Positions 10,063 through 18,245 of a stretch of DNA of 46,132 nucleotides are shown one piece after another (positions within the stretch are counted from its first letter, which is position 1; every line of letters begins with the position of its first letter). The notes below the pieces were generated by a model. The model worked only from the letters and a program-made list of their open reading frames with translations. It searched no databases and was not told where the DNA came from. The position numbers were made by a program, and so were the translations under genes. The DNA is from Prevotella sp. (GTDB lineage: Bacteria > Bacteroidota > Bacteroidia > Bacteroidales > Muribaculaceae). Where the stretch lies: positions 1-46,132 of the forward strand of contig JAMPIK010000015.1 of the NCBI GenBank assembly GCA_023662865.1, given 5' to 3'.

Positions 10063-10093
10063 TTTGAAATTGCAAAATTAATAAATAATTTTG
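10063..10093 (+). promoter_or_regulatory. Promoter of the M28 lipoprotein gene, near-leaderless
   Basis: TTTG (10063-10066), a 19-bp spacer and TAATTTTG (10086-10093) match the consensus. The ATG begins 5 bases after the -7 element, so the predicted transcription start falls at or next to the start codon. Confidence 0.8.
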
Positions 10094-10103
10094 TAGTATG
10101 AAA
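10073..10103 (-). promoter_or_regulatory. Promoter of metG-tyrS, overlapping the divergent promoter
   Basis: On the minus strand, TAATTTTG occupies 10073-10080 and a TTTC (one mismatch) lies at 10100-10103, 19 bp upstream. The two opposing -7 elements form an exact inverted repeat, CAAAATTA-N5-TAATTTTG. Confidence 0.65.
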
Positions 10104-11075
10104 ATCAAAATTGCAAGTATATATTTAATCCTTGCCGGAGTGATGGCCTGCTCGTCCGGCAATAAGGTTTCCGACAGCAATACAGAAGAAACGGCCGACA
10201 TTATTGAAGAGTCGGCAATACCCGCACAGACAGCACTTTTTAATGCAGACAGTGCTTATTATAACGTTGAGAAACAGGTGAATTTCGGGCCACGAGTACC
10301 CGGGAGCGCTTCACATAAAGCGTGCGGTGAATGGTTGGCCGAACAGTTGGGAGCCAAAGGGTCGAAGGTGACAATTCAGGACACCTTGCTGCATGCCTTT
10401 GATGGAACAAGGTTGCCGACGCGCAATATATTGGGGCAGTTCAATCCGCAAAAAAGTGACCGGATACTTCTTGTAGCGCATTGGGATACAAGGCCTTGGG
10501 CCGATCAAGACCCAAACCCGGAAAACCGCGACAAGCCGGTGCCGGGAGCCAATGACGGCGCCAGCGGCGTAGGGGTGCTTCTTGAAGTGGCGCGAGTATT
10601 GGGCACGGCAGGTGTGGATAAAGGAATCGACATATTGTTTGTGGATTCGGAAGATTACGGGAGCGAAGGCGATGAAGAGTCGTGGGCGTTGGGAGCGCGC
10701 GCATTTGTGGAAAACCCGCCGATAGCCGGGTATAAGCCGGAACGTGTAATCTTGCTGGATATGGTCGGAGGGAAGGGGTCAACGTTCCGGCGCGAGATGT
10801 TTTCGGCATATAACGCCGGTAATCTTCTTGATGCAGTGTGGACAGCGGCATCGCGAGCCGGACATTCCGACTTGTTTGTAAATCATCCGGGAGGGGGTAT
10901 AACTGATGATCATGTGGAATTTCTGAAAGCAGGAATTCCGGCGATAGATATTATCGCGCTGACAGACAATGGGTTTCTAAGCACATGGCATACCCTTTCG
11001 GATAATATGGAGAATATAGACCGGGAGGTGCTGAAGGCAGTGGGGCGGACAGTGTTGGCTTATCTTTATCAATAG
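10098..11075 (+). CDS. M28-family lipoprotein, glutaminyl-peptide cyclotransferase-like, 325 aa
   Basis: Predicted periplasmic zinc enzyme converting N-terminal Gln of exported proteins to pyroglutamate, or else an aminopeptidase of the same fold. The lipobox GVMAC sets Cys18 as the lipidation site, and an internal Met lies inside that box, so ATG 10098 is the start. Zinc or catalytic residues expected in the fold are visible: H128 in VAHWDTR, D153 in GANDGASG, E185 in DSEDYG, D221 in LLDMVG, D270 in GITDDH and H298 in STWHT. The ordering and the STWHT-x-x-D ending fit the glutaminyl cyclase branch. Type II glutaminyl cyclases are known in Bacteroidota, where many mature exported proteins start with Gln. 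The stop codon is 1 bp from that of the converging gene. Confidence 0.9.
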   Translation: MKIKIASIYLILAGVMACSSGNKVSDSNTEETADIIEESAIPAQTALFNADSAYYNVEKQVNFGPRVPGSASHKACGEWLAEQLGAKGSKVTIQDTLLHAFDGTRLPTRNILGQFNPQKSDRILLVAHWDTRPWADQDPNPENRDKPVPGANDGASGVGVLLEVARVLGTAGVDKGIDILFVDSEDYGSEGDEESWALGARAFVENPPIAGYKPERVILLDMVGGKGSTFRREMFSAYNAGNLLDAVWTAASRAGHSDLFVNHPGGGITDDHVEFLKAGIPAIDIIALTDNGFLSTWHTLSDNMENIDREVLKAVGRTVLAYLYQ

Positions 11076-11076
11076 G

Positions 11077-11718
11077 CTATGAAGGGATTGTGTCGTAGCG
11101 GAGTTTGATTTCGAGCTTGGGCCCCACTTCTCCGGTGGGGAGAGTCTCGGGGCGAGTTTCCACTTGCACGGAAGTACGACCGTAGGTGTAGACCTCAATG
11201 TGGGAATCACCGTTGTCGTAGGCATCAACCATTTGCAAAATCGGGGTTTCATCTTCTTCGGAATTAGAATTTATAGAGGAAGCCACATATTGCATTAGCG
11301 AGCCGGGCATGAGGTCGCCGGTTCCGGTGTTTCGGATTATAACTTCCCTTTCGTTGATGACGTCTACTTCCCATTGCCCCGGGAGCCCTTTGAAGTCTGT
11401 AAAGAGGGGGGCACCGAGGCCGTCGGTAAGCACACCGGAGAAATTGTAGTCGGTAGAATCGATGGCTTCGCCCTCGTTGATAGCCGCGGCAACACTCCTT
11501 ACACGCATGGCAATGTCGTTGGCGGCGTGGAAAGACTGTTCATCATCGGGCAAAGAGTCAATGATTAACTTTTCAACTGCACCGACAGCGGATTGCGAGT
11601 CGGCGGCGGTGTCCTCATCGGAGCTTGAATCCGACTTTGGCGTGCAACCTGCTGAAAATACGAGGGTGCAGAGCGATGCTTTGAGAATGTTGTTATTAAA
11701 ATAGTTTGAGAAGTGCAT
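11077..11718 (-). CDS. Hypothetical lipoprotein, 213 aa
   Basis: I do not recognise the family. The N-terminal signal ends in VFSAGC, a lipobox with Cys at about residue 25, followed by an acidic Ser-rich tether. The rest looks like one alpha/beta domain with no Cys and a strand-rich C-terminal half (VDVINEREVIIRN, SHIEVYTYGRTSVQVETR, GPKLEIKLRYD). The frame is open to TTG 11745, but that codon falls in the -7 element, so ATG 11718 is chosen. It is monocistronic and convergent with the M28 gene, with no room for a separate terminator between the stops. Confidence 0.8.
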   Translation of the reverse strand: MHFSNYFNNNILKASLCTLVFSAGCTPKSDSSSDEDTAADSQSAVGAVEKLIIDSLPDDEQSFHAANDIAMRVRSVAAAINEGEAIDSTDYNFSGVLTDGLGAPLFTDFKGLPGQWEVDVINEREVIIRNTGTGDLMPGSLMQYVASSINSNSEEDETPILQMVDAYDNGDSHIEVYTYGRTSVQVETRPETLPTGEVGPKLEIKLRYDTIPS

Positions 11719-11742
11719 AATTGAAATGCCACAAAAACGGTG

Positions 11743-11774
11743 CAAAATTATAGGAAAACACTGTATTAACCAAA
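11743..11774 (-). promoter_or_regulatory. Promoter of the 213-aa lipoprotein gene
   Basis: On the minus strand, TTTG (11771-11774), a 20-bp spacer and TAATTTTG (11743-11750) form an exact consensus match. The leader is about 20 nt. Confidence 0.82.
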
Positions 11775-11820
11775 TAAATTGAGGGTAAAAAAGTTTTCGT
11801 TACTGCGCATATAGATACTA

Positions 11821-11852
11821 TTTGCAGGATTAAAAATTTTAAGTTAAATTTG
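11821..11852 (+). promoter_or_regulatory. Promoter of the MNT-acyltransferase operon
   Basis: TTTG (11821-11824), a 20-bp spacer and TAAATTTG (11845-11852) match the consensus exactly. The leader to ATG 11873 is about 15 nt. Confidence 0.82.
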
Positions 11853-11872
11853 TAGGTGAATAAATTGGACTT

Positions 11873-12190
11873 ATGGAAATTAAAAAAGTATTGTCGGAAA
11901 TAAAATCTGTGCTACACAAAATTGAGTCGGATGCAAAAACAATCTTATATGGATCACAGGCACGAGGAGATGCGCGAGAAGATTCAGATATAGATTTACT
12001 TATTTTATTGCCGGATGCATATACGGGAAAGGTGTTTGCACAAAAGTGTGGAATGATTAGCAATGCATTGTATGATTTGTCGGAGAAACATAATGTTGAG
12101 ATTTCTCCGCTGATTTTGTTGTACAAGACATTTTATGCACGCAAGACATTGTTTACAATCAATATAGCCAATGAAGGGATAGCGTTATGA
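11873..12190 (+). CDS. MNT-type nucleotidyltransferase domain protein, 105 aa
   Basis: A minimal nucleotidyltransferase of the polymerase-beta superfamily. The signature is intact: GS (27-28) in YGSQARGDA and the metal-binding pair D39/D41 in EDSDIDLL. In known systems such proteins are antitoxins that nucleotidylate a HEPN ribonuclease toxin. No HEPN-like gene adjoins this one. Instead its stop overlaps the start of the acyltransferase gene (ATGA at 12187-12190), which implies translational coupling. It is AT-rich compared with the following gene and has its own consensus promoter. The substrate is unknown. It may be a relic of a HEPN/MNT pair or an enzyme with another target. Confidence 0.85.
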   Translation: MEIKKVLSEIKSVLHKIESDAKTILYGSQARGDAREDSDIDLLILLPDAYTGKVFAQKCGMISNALYDLSEKHNVEISPLILLYKTFYARKTLFTINIANEGIAL

Positions 12191-13044
12191 AGGAGGAAGA
12201 GCAGGGACCTTTGCAGATTGATTTGCAGAGGATTGTGGAGGAGCGTATGCCGAAAGGGAAGCGCCGGTGGATACCTCGTTGGCTTGTGAGGCGTGTGGAG
12301 AAGCTTGTGTGTCAAGATGAATTGAACGGGATATTGCAGCGTACTTATCCGAATACCGGGCATGCGTTTGCCACGGCGGCGTTGCGAGATTTGGATATTA
12401 CGGTTGAGGTGCGCGGTATGGAGAATATTCCGGAGACCGGGCGGTTTATTTTTGCATCAAATCACCCGCTTGGCGGTCTTGACGGTATTGCGCTTATCAG
12501 TGTGTTGGGAGAGAAATACGGAGATGACAAGTTGCGTTTCCCGGTGAATGATATGCTGATGAATGTCAGACCCTTGCGAGGCGTGTTTATTCCGATAAAC
12601 AAATTCGGGCGTCAGGGCAGGGAAGCGGCGCGAAAGTTGGCAGAGACATATGCCTCTGATGCACAGATAATCTTTTTCCCCGCCGGATTGGTGTCGCGTC
12701 TGCATAAAGGGGGTGAGATTAAGGATTTGGAATGGCAGAAAGCATTTGTGGCCAAAGCAATTGAATATAAGCGAGATATAATACCGATATACTTTTGCGG
12801 CCATAACACAATGAAATTCTATCGCACCGCCAAGTGGAGGAAACACTTGGGGTTGAAGTTCAATATAGAGCAGGTGCTTTTGCCCTCGGAGGTTTGCAAA
12901 GCCAAGGGGAGCAGGTACACCATCACAATAGGCAAGCCGATATCGGTGGAAGAGCTGAAAGCGACCGGCAAGACTGCGCCGGAGCTTGCGACGGACATAC
13001 GCGAGAAAGTATATTCTTTGCCCGGCGGTAACAAAAAGGGCTGA
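12187..13044 (+). CDS. PlsC-like lysophospholipid/glycerol acyltransferase, 285 aa
   Basis: Predicted membrane-associated acyl transfer enzyme. The catalytic block reads SNHPLGGLDG (residues 91-100), where His93 and Asp99 are separated by five residues instead of the classical four. The second block is FIPINKFGRQG and the third FFPAGLVSRL, in place of FPEGTRS. This HX5D form recalls the Bacteroidota O-acyltransferases annotated as hemolysin or glycerol acyltransferase. From memory, one of these (GlsA) takes part in glycine-lipid synthesis. No GlsB-like partner is seen here, so the substrate is unassigned. No transmembrane segment is obvious, and the N-terminus is basic and amphipathic. It is coupled to the MNT gene and followed after 44 bp by galK. 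Confidence 0.85.
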   Translation: MKEEEQGPLQIDLQRIVEERMPKGKRRWIPRWLVRRVEKLVCQDELNGILQRTYPNTGHAFATAALRDLDITVEVRGMENIPETGRFIFASNHPLGGLDGIALISVLGEKYGDDKLRFPVNDMLMNVRPLRGVFIPINKFGRQGREAARKLAETYASDAQIIFFPAGLVSRLHKGGEIKDLEWQKAFVAKAIEYKRDIIPIYFCGHNTMKFYRTAKWRKHLGLKFNIEQVLLPSEVCKAKGSRYTITIGKPISVEELKATGKTAPELATDIREKVYSLPGGNKKG

Positions 13045-13088
13045 TAAAACGTTAATTAAATAGTTAACCTTTAAAATCTTATCCAATT

Positions 13089-14228
13089 ATGGAAATGAAA
13101 GACAAAATCAAACAAGTATTTCTTGAAAAGTTCGGCGAGCCGGACGGAACGTTTTACGCCTCTGCCGGGCGTATCAATCTGATAGGAGAACATACTGACT
13201 ATAACGAAGGGTTCGTATTTCCCGGTGCGATAGATAAAGTGATAATGGCTGACATACGCCCCAACGGAACGGACAAGGTGCGTGTATTCTCCATTGATAT
13301 AAATGAGTATGTCGAGTTCGGGCTGAAAGAGGAAGATGCACCCGGACAGAGTTGGGCAAGATATATCTTCGGCGTGTGTCGCGAAATCATCAAGCGCGGT
13401 GGCAAGGTTCAAGGCTTTGACACTGTGTTTGCCGGCAATATACCCCTTGGCGCCGGACTCAGCTCCTCCGCCGCGTTGGAGAGTTGCTTTGCGTTCGCGC
13501 TGAATGACCTGTTCAACAATAATACGATAGACAAGTTCGAGCTTGCCAAGATAGGACAAAGCACCGAGCATAACTATTGCGGAGTGAACTGCGGCATCAT
13601 GGACCAGTTCGCGTCAGTGTTCGGCAAGAAAGACAATCTGATACGCCTCGACTGCCGCTCACTTGAGTATGAGTATTTTCCGTTTGCACCTAAGCAACAC
13701 AAACTCGTGCTGGTAGATTCAAAAGTAAAGCATGAGCTGAAGGACTCTCCATACAACAAACGGCGAGAGAGCTGCGAGCGTGTGGCCAAAGCACTCGGAC
13801 TGCCCTCACTGCGCGAAGCAACGTTGGCCGAGCTTAATGCCACCAAGATTGAGATAAGCGATGAGGATTATCGCCGTGCGAAATTCGTAATTGAAGAGAA
13901 AAACCGAGTGTTGGCGGTTTGTGCAGCCCTTGAGCGAGGCGACTATGAAACGGTAGGACAGAAGATGTATGAGACACATGAGGGCCTGAGCAAAGACTAT
14001 GAGGTGAGCTGTGAGGAACTTGACTTTTTGGCCGACCTTGCCAAGAAAATCGGGGTAACCGGCTCACGCATAATGGGCGGCGGCTTCGGTGGCTGTACAA
14101 TCAATCTTGTGCCGGACGAGATGCACGACAAGTTTATAGAAACAGCCAAGGCGGAATTCAAAGCCAAATACGGTCATGAGCCGGCAGTGTATGATGTGGT
14201 AATCTCCGATGGAGCAAGAAAACTGTAA
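13089..14228 (+). CDS. galK: Galactokinase, 379 aa
   Basis: GHMP kinase phosphorylating galactose at C1 in the Leloir pathway. The galactokinase signature GRINLIGEHTDYNEG is at 27-41, the GHMP ATP-binding motif PLGAGLSSSAALE at 119-131, and the third motif GGGFGGCTINL near residue 325. The catalytic Asp region is present as NCGIMDQFASV. Length is normal for the family. A 44-bp AT-rich gap precedes it. I found no consensus promoter in that gap, so it may be read from the MNT promoter or from a weak site. galM follows after 3 nt. Confidence 0.96.
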   Translation: MEMKDKIKQVFLEKFGEPDGTFYASAGRINLIGEHTDYNEGFVFPGAIDKVIMADIRPNGTDKVRVFSIDINEYVEFGLKEEDAPGQSWARYIFGVCREIIKRGGKVQGFDTVFAGNIPLGAGLSSSAALESCFAFALNDLFNNNTIDKFELAKIGQSTEHNYCGVNCGIMDQFASVFGKKDNLIRLDCRSLEYEYFPFAPKQHKLVLVDSKVKHELKDSPYNKRRESCERVAKALGLPSLREATLAELNATKIEISDEDYRRAKFVIEEKNRVLAVCAALERGDYETVGQKMYETHEGLSKDYEVSCEELDFLADLAKKIGVTGSRIMGGGFGGCTINLVPDEMHDKFIETAKAEFKAKYGHEPAVYDVVISDGARKL

Positions 14229-14231
14229 GCC

Positions 14232-15281
14232 ATGACAATAGAAGAAAGAAAGCAGAAGTGTGACAAGGGGGAGATACGCCTTGTTACACTCTCCAACAGC
14301 CGGGGCATGAGTGTGGAAGTGTCATCGTTGGGAGCCGGGATTGTCAGCGTGGCAGTACCGGATAGAGCGGGTAATCTTGACGATGTGGCACTCGGTTATG
14401 CCAATCCGGCGGATTATTTGTATGACGGTCCCTGCGCCGGAAAGACGCCCGGGCGATATGCCAACCGCATTGCGCTCGGTAAATTCAGCATTGACGGTAA
14501 GGAATATCAACTTGCCGTGAATAACGGCCCGAACGCGCTGCACGGCGGACCGGAAGGATTTCAAAACCAACTGTGGGATACGGAACTTCTGCCTAACGGC
14601 GTGCGCTTTACCTATCATTCCAAGGACGGTGAGGAAGGGTATCCGGGAAATTTGAAGGCAGTGGTGGAATATACGCTTGAAGAGGAATTCAACCGGCTGA
14701 ATGTATCCCTTTATGCCGAGACTGACAAGCCGACAATAGTGAACATGACCAATCATACATATTGGAATCTCAACGGAGAGGATTCCGGCTCTGTACTTGA
14801 CCATGAAATGCAGATGAAATGCAGCCGCTATTTGCCCGGCAGTAATTCGCTTATACCTACCGGAGAGATGGCTTCTGTGGCCGACACGCCGATGGACTTT
14901 ACCAAAGCGCACACCTTGGGGCGAGATATACGAGCCGATTTTCCGGCTATCAATTATGCCAAAGGGTATGACAGCAGTTGGGTGATTGATGAATGGCAAC
15001 CGGGTAAATTTATAGATAATGTGGTGGTAATAAGCAGTCCGAAAAGCGGGCGAGTGCTCTCAATCGGTACGGATCAGCCGGCAGCACATGTCTACACCGG
15101 AAACTGGCTTGAAGGCTCGCCCAAGAGCAAATCCGGACGTCCTTACCGCGACTACGATGGTGTAGCCGTTGAGATGCAGGGAATGCCTGATGCGCCCAAT
15201 AAGCCGGAGTTTCCGAGTCAGGTACTTCGTCCGGATGAGGAATATCGGCGACACATAACTTTCACTTTTACTGCTGAATAG
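14232..15281 (+). CDS. galM: Aldose 1-epimerase (galactose mutarotase), 349 aa
   Basis: Interconverts alpha and beta anomers of galactose, supplying the substrate of the adjacent galactokinase. Family landmarks are GRYANRIALGKF, NGPNALHGGPEGF, the catalytic His in MTNHTYWNLNG, and the catalytic Glu in VAVEMQGMPDAPNKPEF near the C-terminus. No signal peptide is seen, so it is cytoplasmic. The start codon is 3 nt after galK's stop, forming a two-gene operon. There is no galE or galT in the window. Confidence 0.95.
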   Translation: MTIEERKQKCDKGEIRLVTLSNSRGMSVEVSSLGAGIVSVAVPDRAGNLDDVALGYANPADYLYDGPCAGKTPGRYANRIALGKFSIDGKEYQLAVNNGPNALHGGPEGFQNQLWDTELLPNGVRFTYHSKDGEEGYPGNLKAVVEYTLEEEFNRLNVSLYAETDKPTIVNMTNHTYWNLNGEDSGSVLDHEMQMKCSRYLPGSNSLIPTGEMASVADTPMDFTKAHTLGRDIRADFPAINYAKGYDSSWVIDEWQPGKFIDNVVVISSPKSGRVLSIGTDQPAAHVYTGNWLEGSPKSKSGRPYRDYDGVAVEMQGMPDAPNKPEFPSQVLRPDEEYRRHITFTFTAE

Positions 15282-15324
15282 GAGCCTTCCCGGACATATT
15301 TGCGGTTTGCTGTTAATTCATCAG

Positions 15325-16377
15325 CTACATATTGCCTCGGTAGGCTCGGTTCATGTATTTGTCAGCAAGGGCGGGGCGATAGTGGGGATTGTCGTAGTAG
15401 TTGGTGCGGTAGCGCATCTCATCGCGGAATTCGCGTGTGAGATTGACAAAGTTGTCTGTGAACAAGCTGTGAAAAAAAGCATCGTCTTCGGGGCTGATTG
15501 TACGCAACATCAGCTCCGGAGTCAGTAATATTTTAAAATTGGTGTTGTGTTTTTTCAAAATGGCAGCTATGATGCGCAGGTCTTCTTTTTGGCTGTCTGT
15601 CAGAGGTTTTACTTCATGATATGGTGCTTTGAGATCAAAATCAATGATTTCGTGGGAGGCGTAATATTCATCGGGAGATTCGTCTATCAACTTGTCAAGA
15701 GCCGGGTTGCACACCTCGTTGGTGGCCGGGTCATAGATATAAGAGTTGAAATTATTGTGGTCCAACTCTGTGGGGAGTGCAGACTGTGAGTCCTCGCCGA
15801 GAGAGGAGAGCGGACTGTATTGAGAGAAGAAGTCATAGTTTGCGAAATCGCGGAAGAAGCGATAGTGGAATTTTGCTTTGTCGCAGACGGACTGCATGAT
15901 TTGCGGTGGTGTGGCATAAGTGTGAACCGGCTCATCTTCGTCAGCCGATTCGAAAATAAAAGGGGTGAATACGATTAGAACATTGTCAATGGCGGCTGCA
16001 TTTTTTTCAAGATATTCCAAAAACAACCGTGTGCATCTCACGCTTTGCATTGAGGAGTCGAGGTGGAACGGGCTTGCCCCTTCGGGTAGATACTTAAGCC
16101 AGTCGTCAATGCGGTAATGCATTGAAATGGAGGAACCTATAATGAATGAATTGTATCGGTAACGCGGATTTCCTTTCTCAAAAGCGCGGACAGTAGTCAA
16201 ACCTTTGTTGCCGGGGAAACGAGTTGCAAAAGGAGTCTCGGGCTCGAGAAACAGACAGAACGGGTCGATGTAAAGGTATAATGCCACAAGAGGGATGAGC
16301 GGCAAGGTGCACAATAATCCAATCTTCAAGAGAAAGGAATATACTCCGGGACTTTTATGTTTCAATTTAACAGACAT
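15325..16377 (-). CDS. SGNH/DltD-like partner of MBOAT acyltransferase, 350 aa
   Basis: Predicted membrane-anchored periplasmic protein. One transmembrane segment lies at about 15-36, and the rest would be exported. A nucleophile-like FIIGSS (Ser82/83) follows at residue 78. The C-terminus has D329 and H332 in YYDNPHYRP, resembling the Asp-X-X-His pair of SGNH esterase/acyltransferase folds such as DltD and AlgJ/X. The start overlaps the MBOAT stop by one base (TGATG), so the two are translationally coupled. By analogy to MBOAT-SGNH pairs it would pass an acyl group to an envelope polymer. Sequence similarity to any one family is weak by eye, so the fold is inferred mainly from the motif pair and the neighbour. 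Confidence 0.7.
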   Translation of the reverse strand: MSVKLKHKSPGVYSFLLKIGLLCTLPLIPLVALYLYIDPFCLFLEPETPFATRFPGNKGLTTVRAFEKGNPRYRYNSFIIGSSISMHYRIDDWLKYLPEGASPFHLDSSMQSVRCTRLFLEYLEKNAAAIDNVLIVFTPFIFESADEDEPVHTYATPPQIMQSVCDKAKFHYRFFRDFANYDFFSQYSPLSSLGEDSQSALPTELDHNNFNSYIYDPATNEVCNPALDKLIDESPDEYYASHEIIDFDLKAPYHEVKPLTDSQKEDLRIIAAILKKHNTNFKILLTPELMLRTISPEDDAFFHSLFTDNFVNLTREFRDEMRYRTNYYDNPHYRPALADKYMNRAYRGNM

Positions 16378-17936
16378 CAGAAGGCAAAATAAATGAATTG
16401 TTTGGCCTCCAAGGCCGGGGGGAGATGAAAGACACCATAGGCCATAATCAGCAGATATAAGCCGAAATAGCAGAGAGTGCGGCTTTGATGCCGGGTAGGC
16501 AAAGGATACATTTTTTCATTGCAGGCACGTGTGACCCATTCGGCGGGAAACGCAATGAGAGTCAGTACAATGTACAGATGATTTAACCCCGTCATTGGCG
16601 AAACGGCGAAGAAAACGAGGTAAGCGCCGACACCGGCAAGCAGCACGTTTCTTTTCCATGTTGCACTGTGCTTCATCAGCCGAACAAGTGCTCCTTTGAA
16701 TATGTAGCCGAAAAGATAAACGCACACGACGGCAACAATGCTCCAAGGCACAATCCGAACACACAGCCTCAGGGCGTTGCTTACACTTTCCACACGAAAG
16801 AAAACCATTGGAATGAGGTACAAACTGAATGTCAGGAAGATACGTGGTATGTCCAACAGGTTGGCCGGGGATGCATCTTTGTATGAAGGCAGATGGAGAG
16901 CTCTCTCAATACAATAGAATATACCGCAGATCAGACCCCAGATTACAAATCCCCAAGTAGCACCGTGCCAAAGGCCGGAAAGAGCGAATACAATCATCGC
17001 ATTGCAACAGGTGCGCCACCGGCCGCGGCGTGATCCTCCCAACGGTATATAGATATAGTCTGTAAACCAGCGCATCAGAGAGATATGCCAGCGGTGCCAG
17101 AACTCCGGGACACTTCGGCTGAAGTAGGGCCTGCGGAAATTGTCTGTGAGTTCCACTCCCAATATGCGTGCCGACCCTTTGGCAATCTCGCAGTATCCGG
17201 AGAAGTCGCAATAAATCTGAATCAGGAACAAGAATGCGGCAATGTAAGCGTTCAGTCCGAAGTTGCCGGCAGCAAGGTTTTCAGAGTAGTTTCGCATTAC
17301 GATTTCAGCGCAGGAGTCGGCAATTACCACCTTCTTGAACATACCCCATACTATCATGCGCATACCGCTTACTGCTCGTGCATAATCCCAGCGGTGAGGC
17401 TTGGCCAGCTGAGGCATGAGGTGAGAAGCTCGCTCTATCGGACCGGCTACAAGTTGTGGGAAATAGGCTATGAAAGAGGCGAACAAAACTATGTTACGCT
17501 CGGCCTTAATCTCTCCGCGCCATACGTCTACCGTGTACCCAATGGCTTGAAAAGTGTAGAACGAAATACCTACGGGGAGCAAGATGTTAACAAATACCCA
17601 ATCTAATTCCCATCCGACAATTCCAAGCAATCGTACAAGGTTCGCGGCGAAGAAATTGAAGTATTTGAAAAATGCGAGCATGCCAACGTTTAAAAGAATA
17701 TTGAGCACCAAAACGAAACGATGCTGATGTCCTTCAATGATACGCGCTGTTGTGTAAGAGGTTAATGTAGTGAGAATTATAAGGCCAAGGAAACGCCAAT
17801 CCCAAGCTGCATAGAAGATATAGCTGCCGATGAGTACCAACGCACATTGAGCACGCGCTTTGCGCATGAAAGGTGCGAAATAGATTGCAATGAAAAGTGC
17901 AAAAAACAGAGCGTATGTAAGAGAGTTGAACAGCAT
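16377..17936 (-). CDS. MBOAT-family O-acyltransferase (AlgI-like), 519 aa
   Basis: Polytopic inner-membrane enzyme that moves acyl groups, usually acetyl, across the membrane onto extracellular polysaccharide or similar polymers. Signature blocks are PVGISFYTFQAIGYTVDVWRG, the amphipathic PEFWHRWHISLMRWFTDY, IYIPLGGSRRG, and the invariant histidine in LSGLWHGATWGF. Around ten or more hydrophobic segments are visible. The frame is open to TTG 17942, but ATG 17936 gives the standard MLFNSLTYALFF start. It is the first gene of a two-gene operon with the SGNH-like protein. No polysaccharide synthesis genes adjoin, so the acceptor is unknown. Confidence 0.93.
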   Translation of the reverse strand: MLFNSLTYALFFALFIAIYFAPFMRKARAQCALVLIGSYIFYAAWDWRFLGLIILTTLTSYTTARIIEGHQHRFVLVLNILLNVGMLAFFKYFNFFAANLVRLLGIVGWELDWVFVNILLPVGISFYTFQAIGYTVDVWRGEIKAERNIVLFASFIAYFPQLVAGPIERASHLMPQLAKPHRWDYARAVSGMRMIVWGMFKKVVIADSCAEIVMRNYSENLAAGNFGLNAYIAAFLFLIQIYCDFSGYCEIAKGSARILGVELTDNFRRPYFSRSVPEFWHRWHISLMRWFTDYIYIPLGGSRRGRWRTCCNAMIVFALSGLWHGATWGFVIWGLICGIFYCIERALHLPSYKDASPANLLDIPRIFLTFSLYLIPMVFFRVESVSNALRLCVRIVPWSIVAVVCVYLFGYIFKGALVRLMKHSATWKRNVLLAGVGAYLVFFAVSPMTGLNHLYIVLTLIAFPAEWVTRACNEKMYPLPTRHQSRTLCYFGLYLLIMAYGVFHLPPALEAKQFIYFAF

Positions 17937-17980
17937 TGGCAACTGCCCGTCAATTCAGGAAATTAAGAGTGTATCTAATG

Positions 17981-18012
17981 CAAATTTACGGCTTGCCTAT
18001 GAATAATCCAAA
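17981..18012 (-). promoter_or_regulatory. Promoter of the MBOAT-SGNH operon
   Basis: On the minus strand, TTTG (18009-18012), a 20-bp spacer and TAAATTTG (17981-17988) match the consensus. The -33 box lies 8 bp from the -7 box of the divergent lipoprotein promoter. Confidence 0.8.
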
Positions 18013-18020
18013 AAAAATTG

Positions 18021-18028
18021 TAACTTTG
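18021..18028 (+). promoter_or_regulatory. -7 element of the 65-aa lipoprotein gene
   Basis: TAACTTTG is a consensus -7 element 19 nt before ATG 18048. I see no good TTTG at the expected distance upstream (about 17997), so the promoter may be weak or need an activator. Confidence 0.55.
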
Positions 18029-18047
18029 CGTGCAAAATAAGACAGTT

Positions 18048-18245
18048 ATGAAAAGGACAATTTATACTCTATCAGCGGTTTGCGTGTTGTTGCTGACAAG
18101 TTGCGGCGGACACTCCGGCAAGACCGGCGAGCAAATTGACAATGCACATGAACAAGCAAAGCAGATGCTTCAGAAAACTCATAGCAAAGCGGCTACGCTG
18201 CAGACATCCGCTCAGCAGCCTGAGACTACCGACACGTTACAGTAA
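18048..18245 (+). CDS. Tiny lipoprotein, 65 aa
   Basis: Unknown function. The signal peptide MKRTIYTLSAVCVLLLTSC places the lipidated Cys at residue 19, followed by GGHSGKTGE and a short Gln/Thr-rich, probably helical tail. An in-frame GTG at 18030 would extend it by six residues, but that codon directly follows the -7 element, so ATG 18048 is used. Its length resembles the other small lipoprotein at 2443, but there is no sequence similarity beyond the signal. Confidence 0.75.
   Translation: MKRTIYTLSAVCVLLLTSCGGHSGKTGEQIDNAHEQAKQMLQKTHSKAATLQTSAQQPETTDTLQ

Noticed and set aside
14322..14999. 225-aa open frame on the minus strand
   Set aside because: It is antisense to galM, whose catalytic motifs are all intact.
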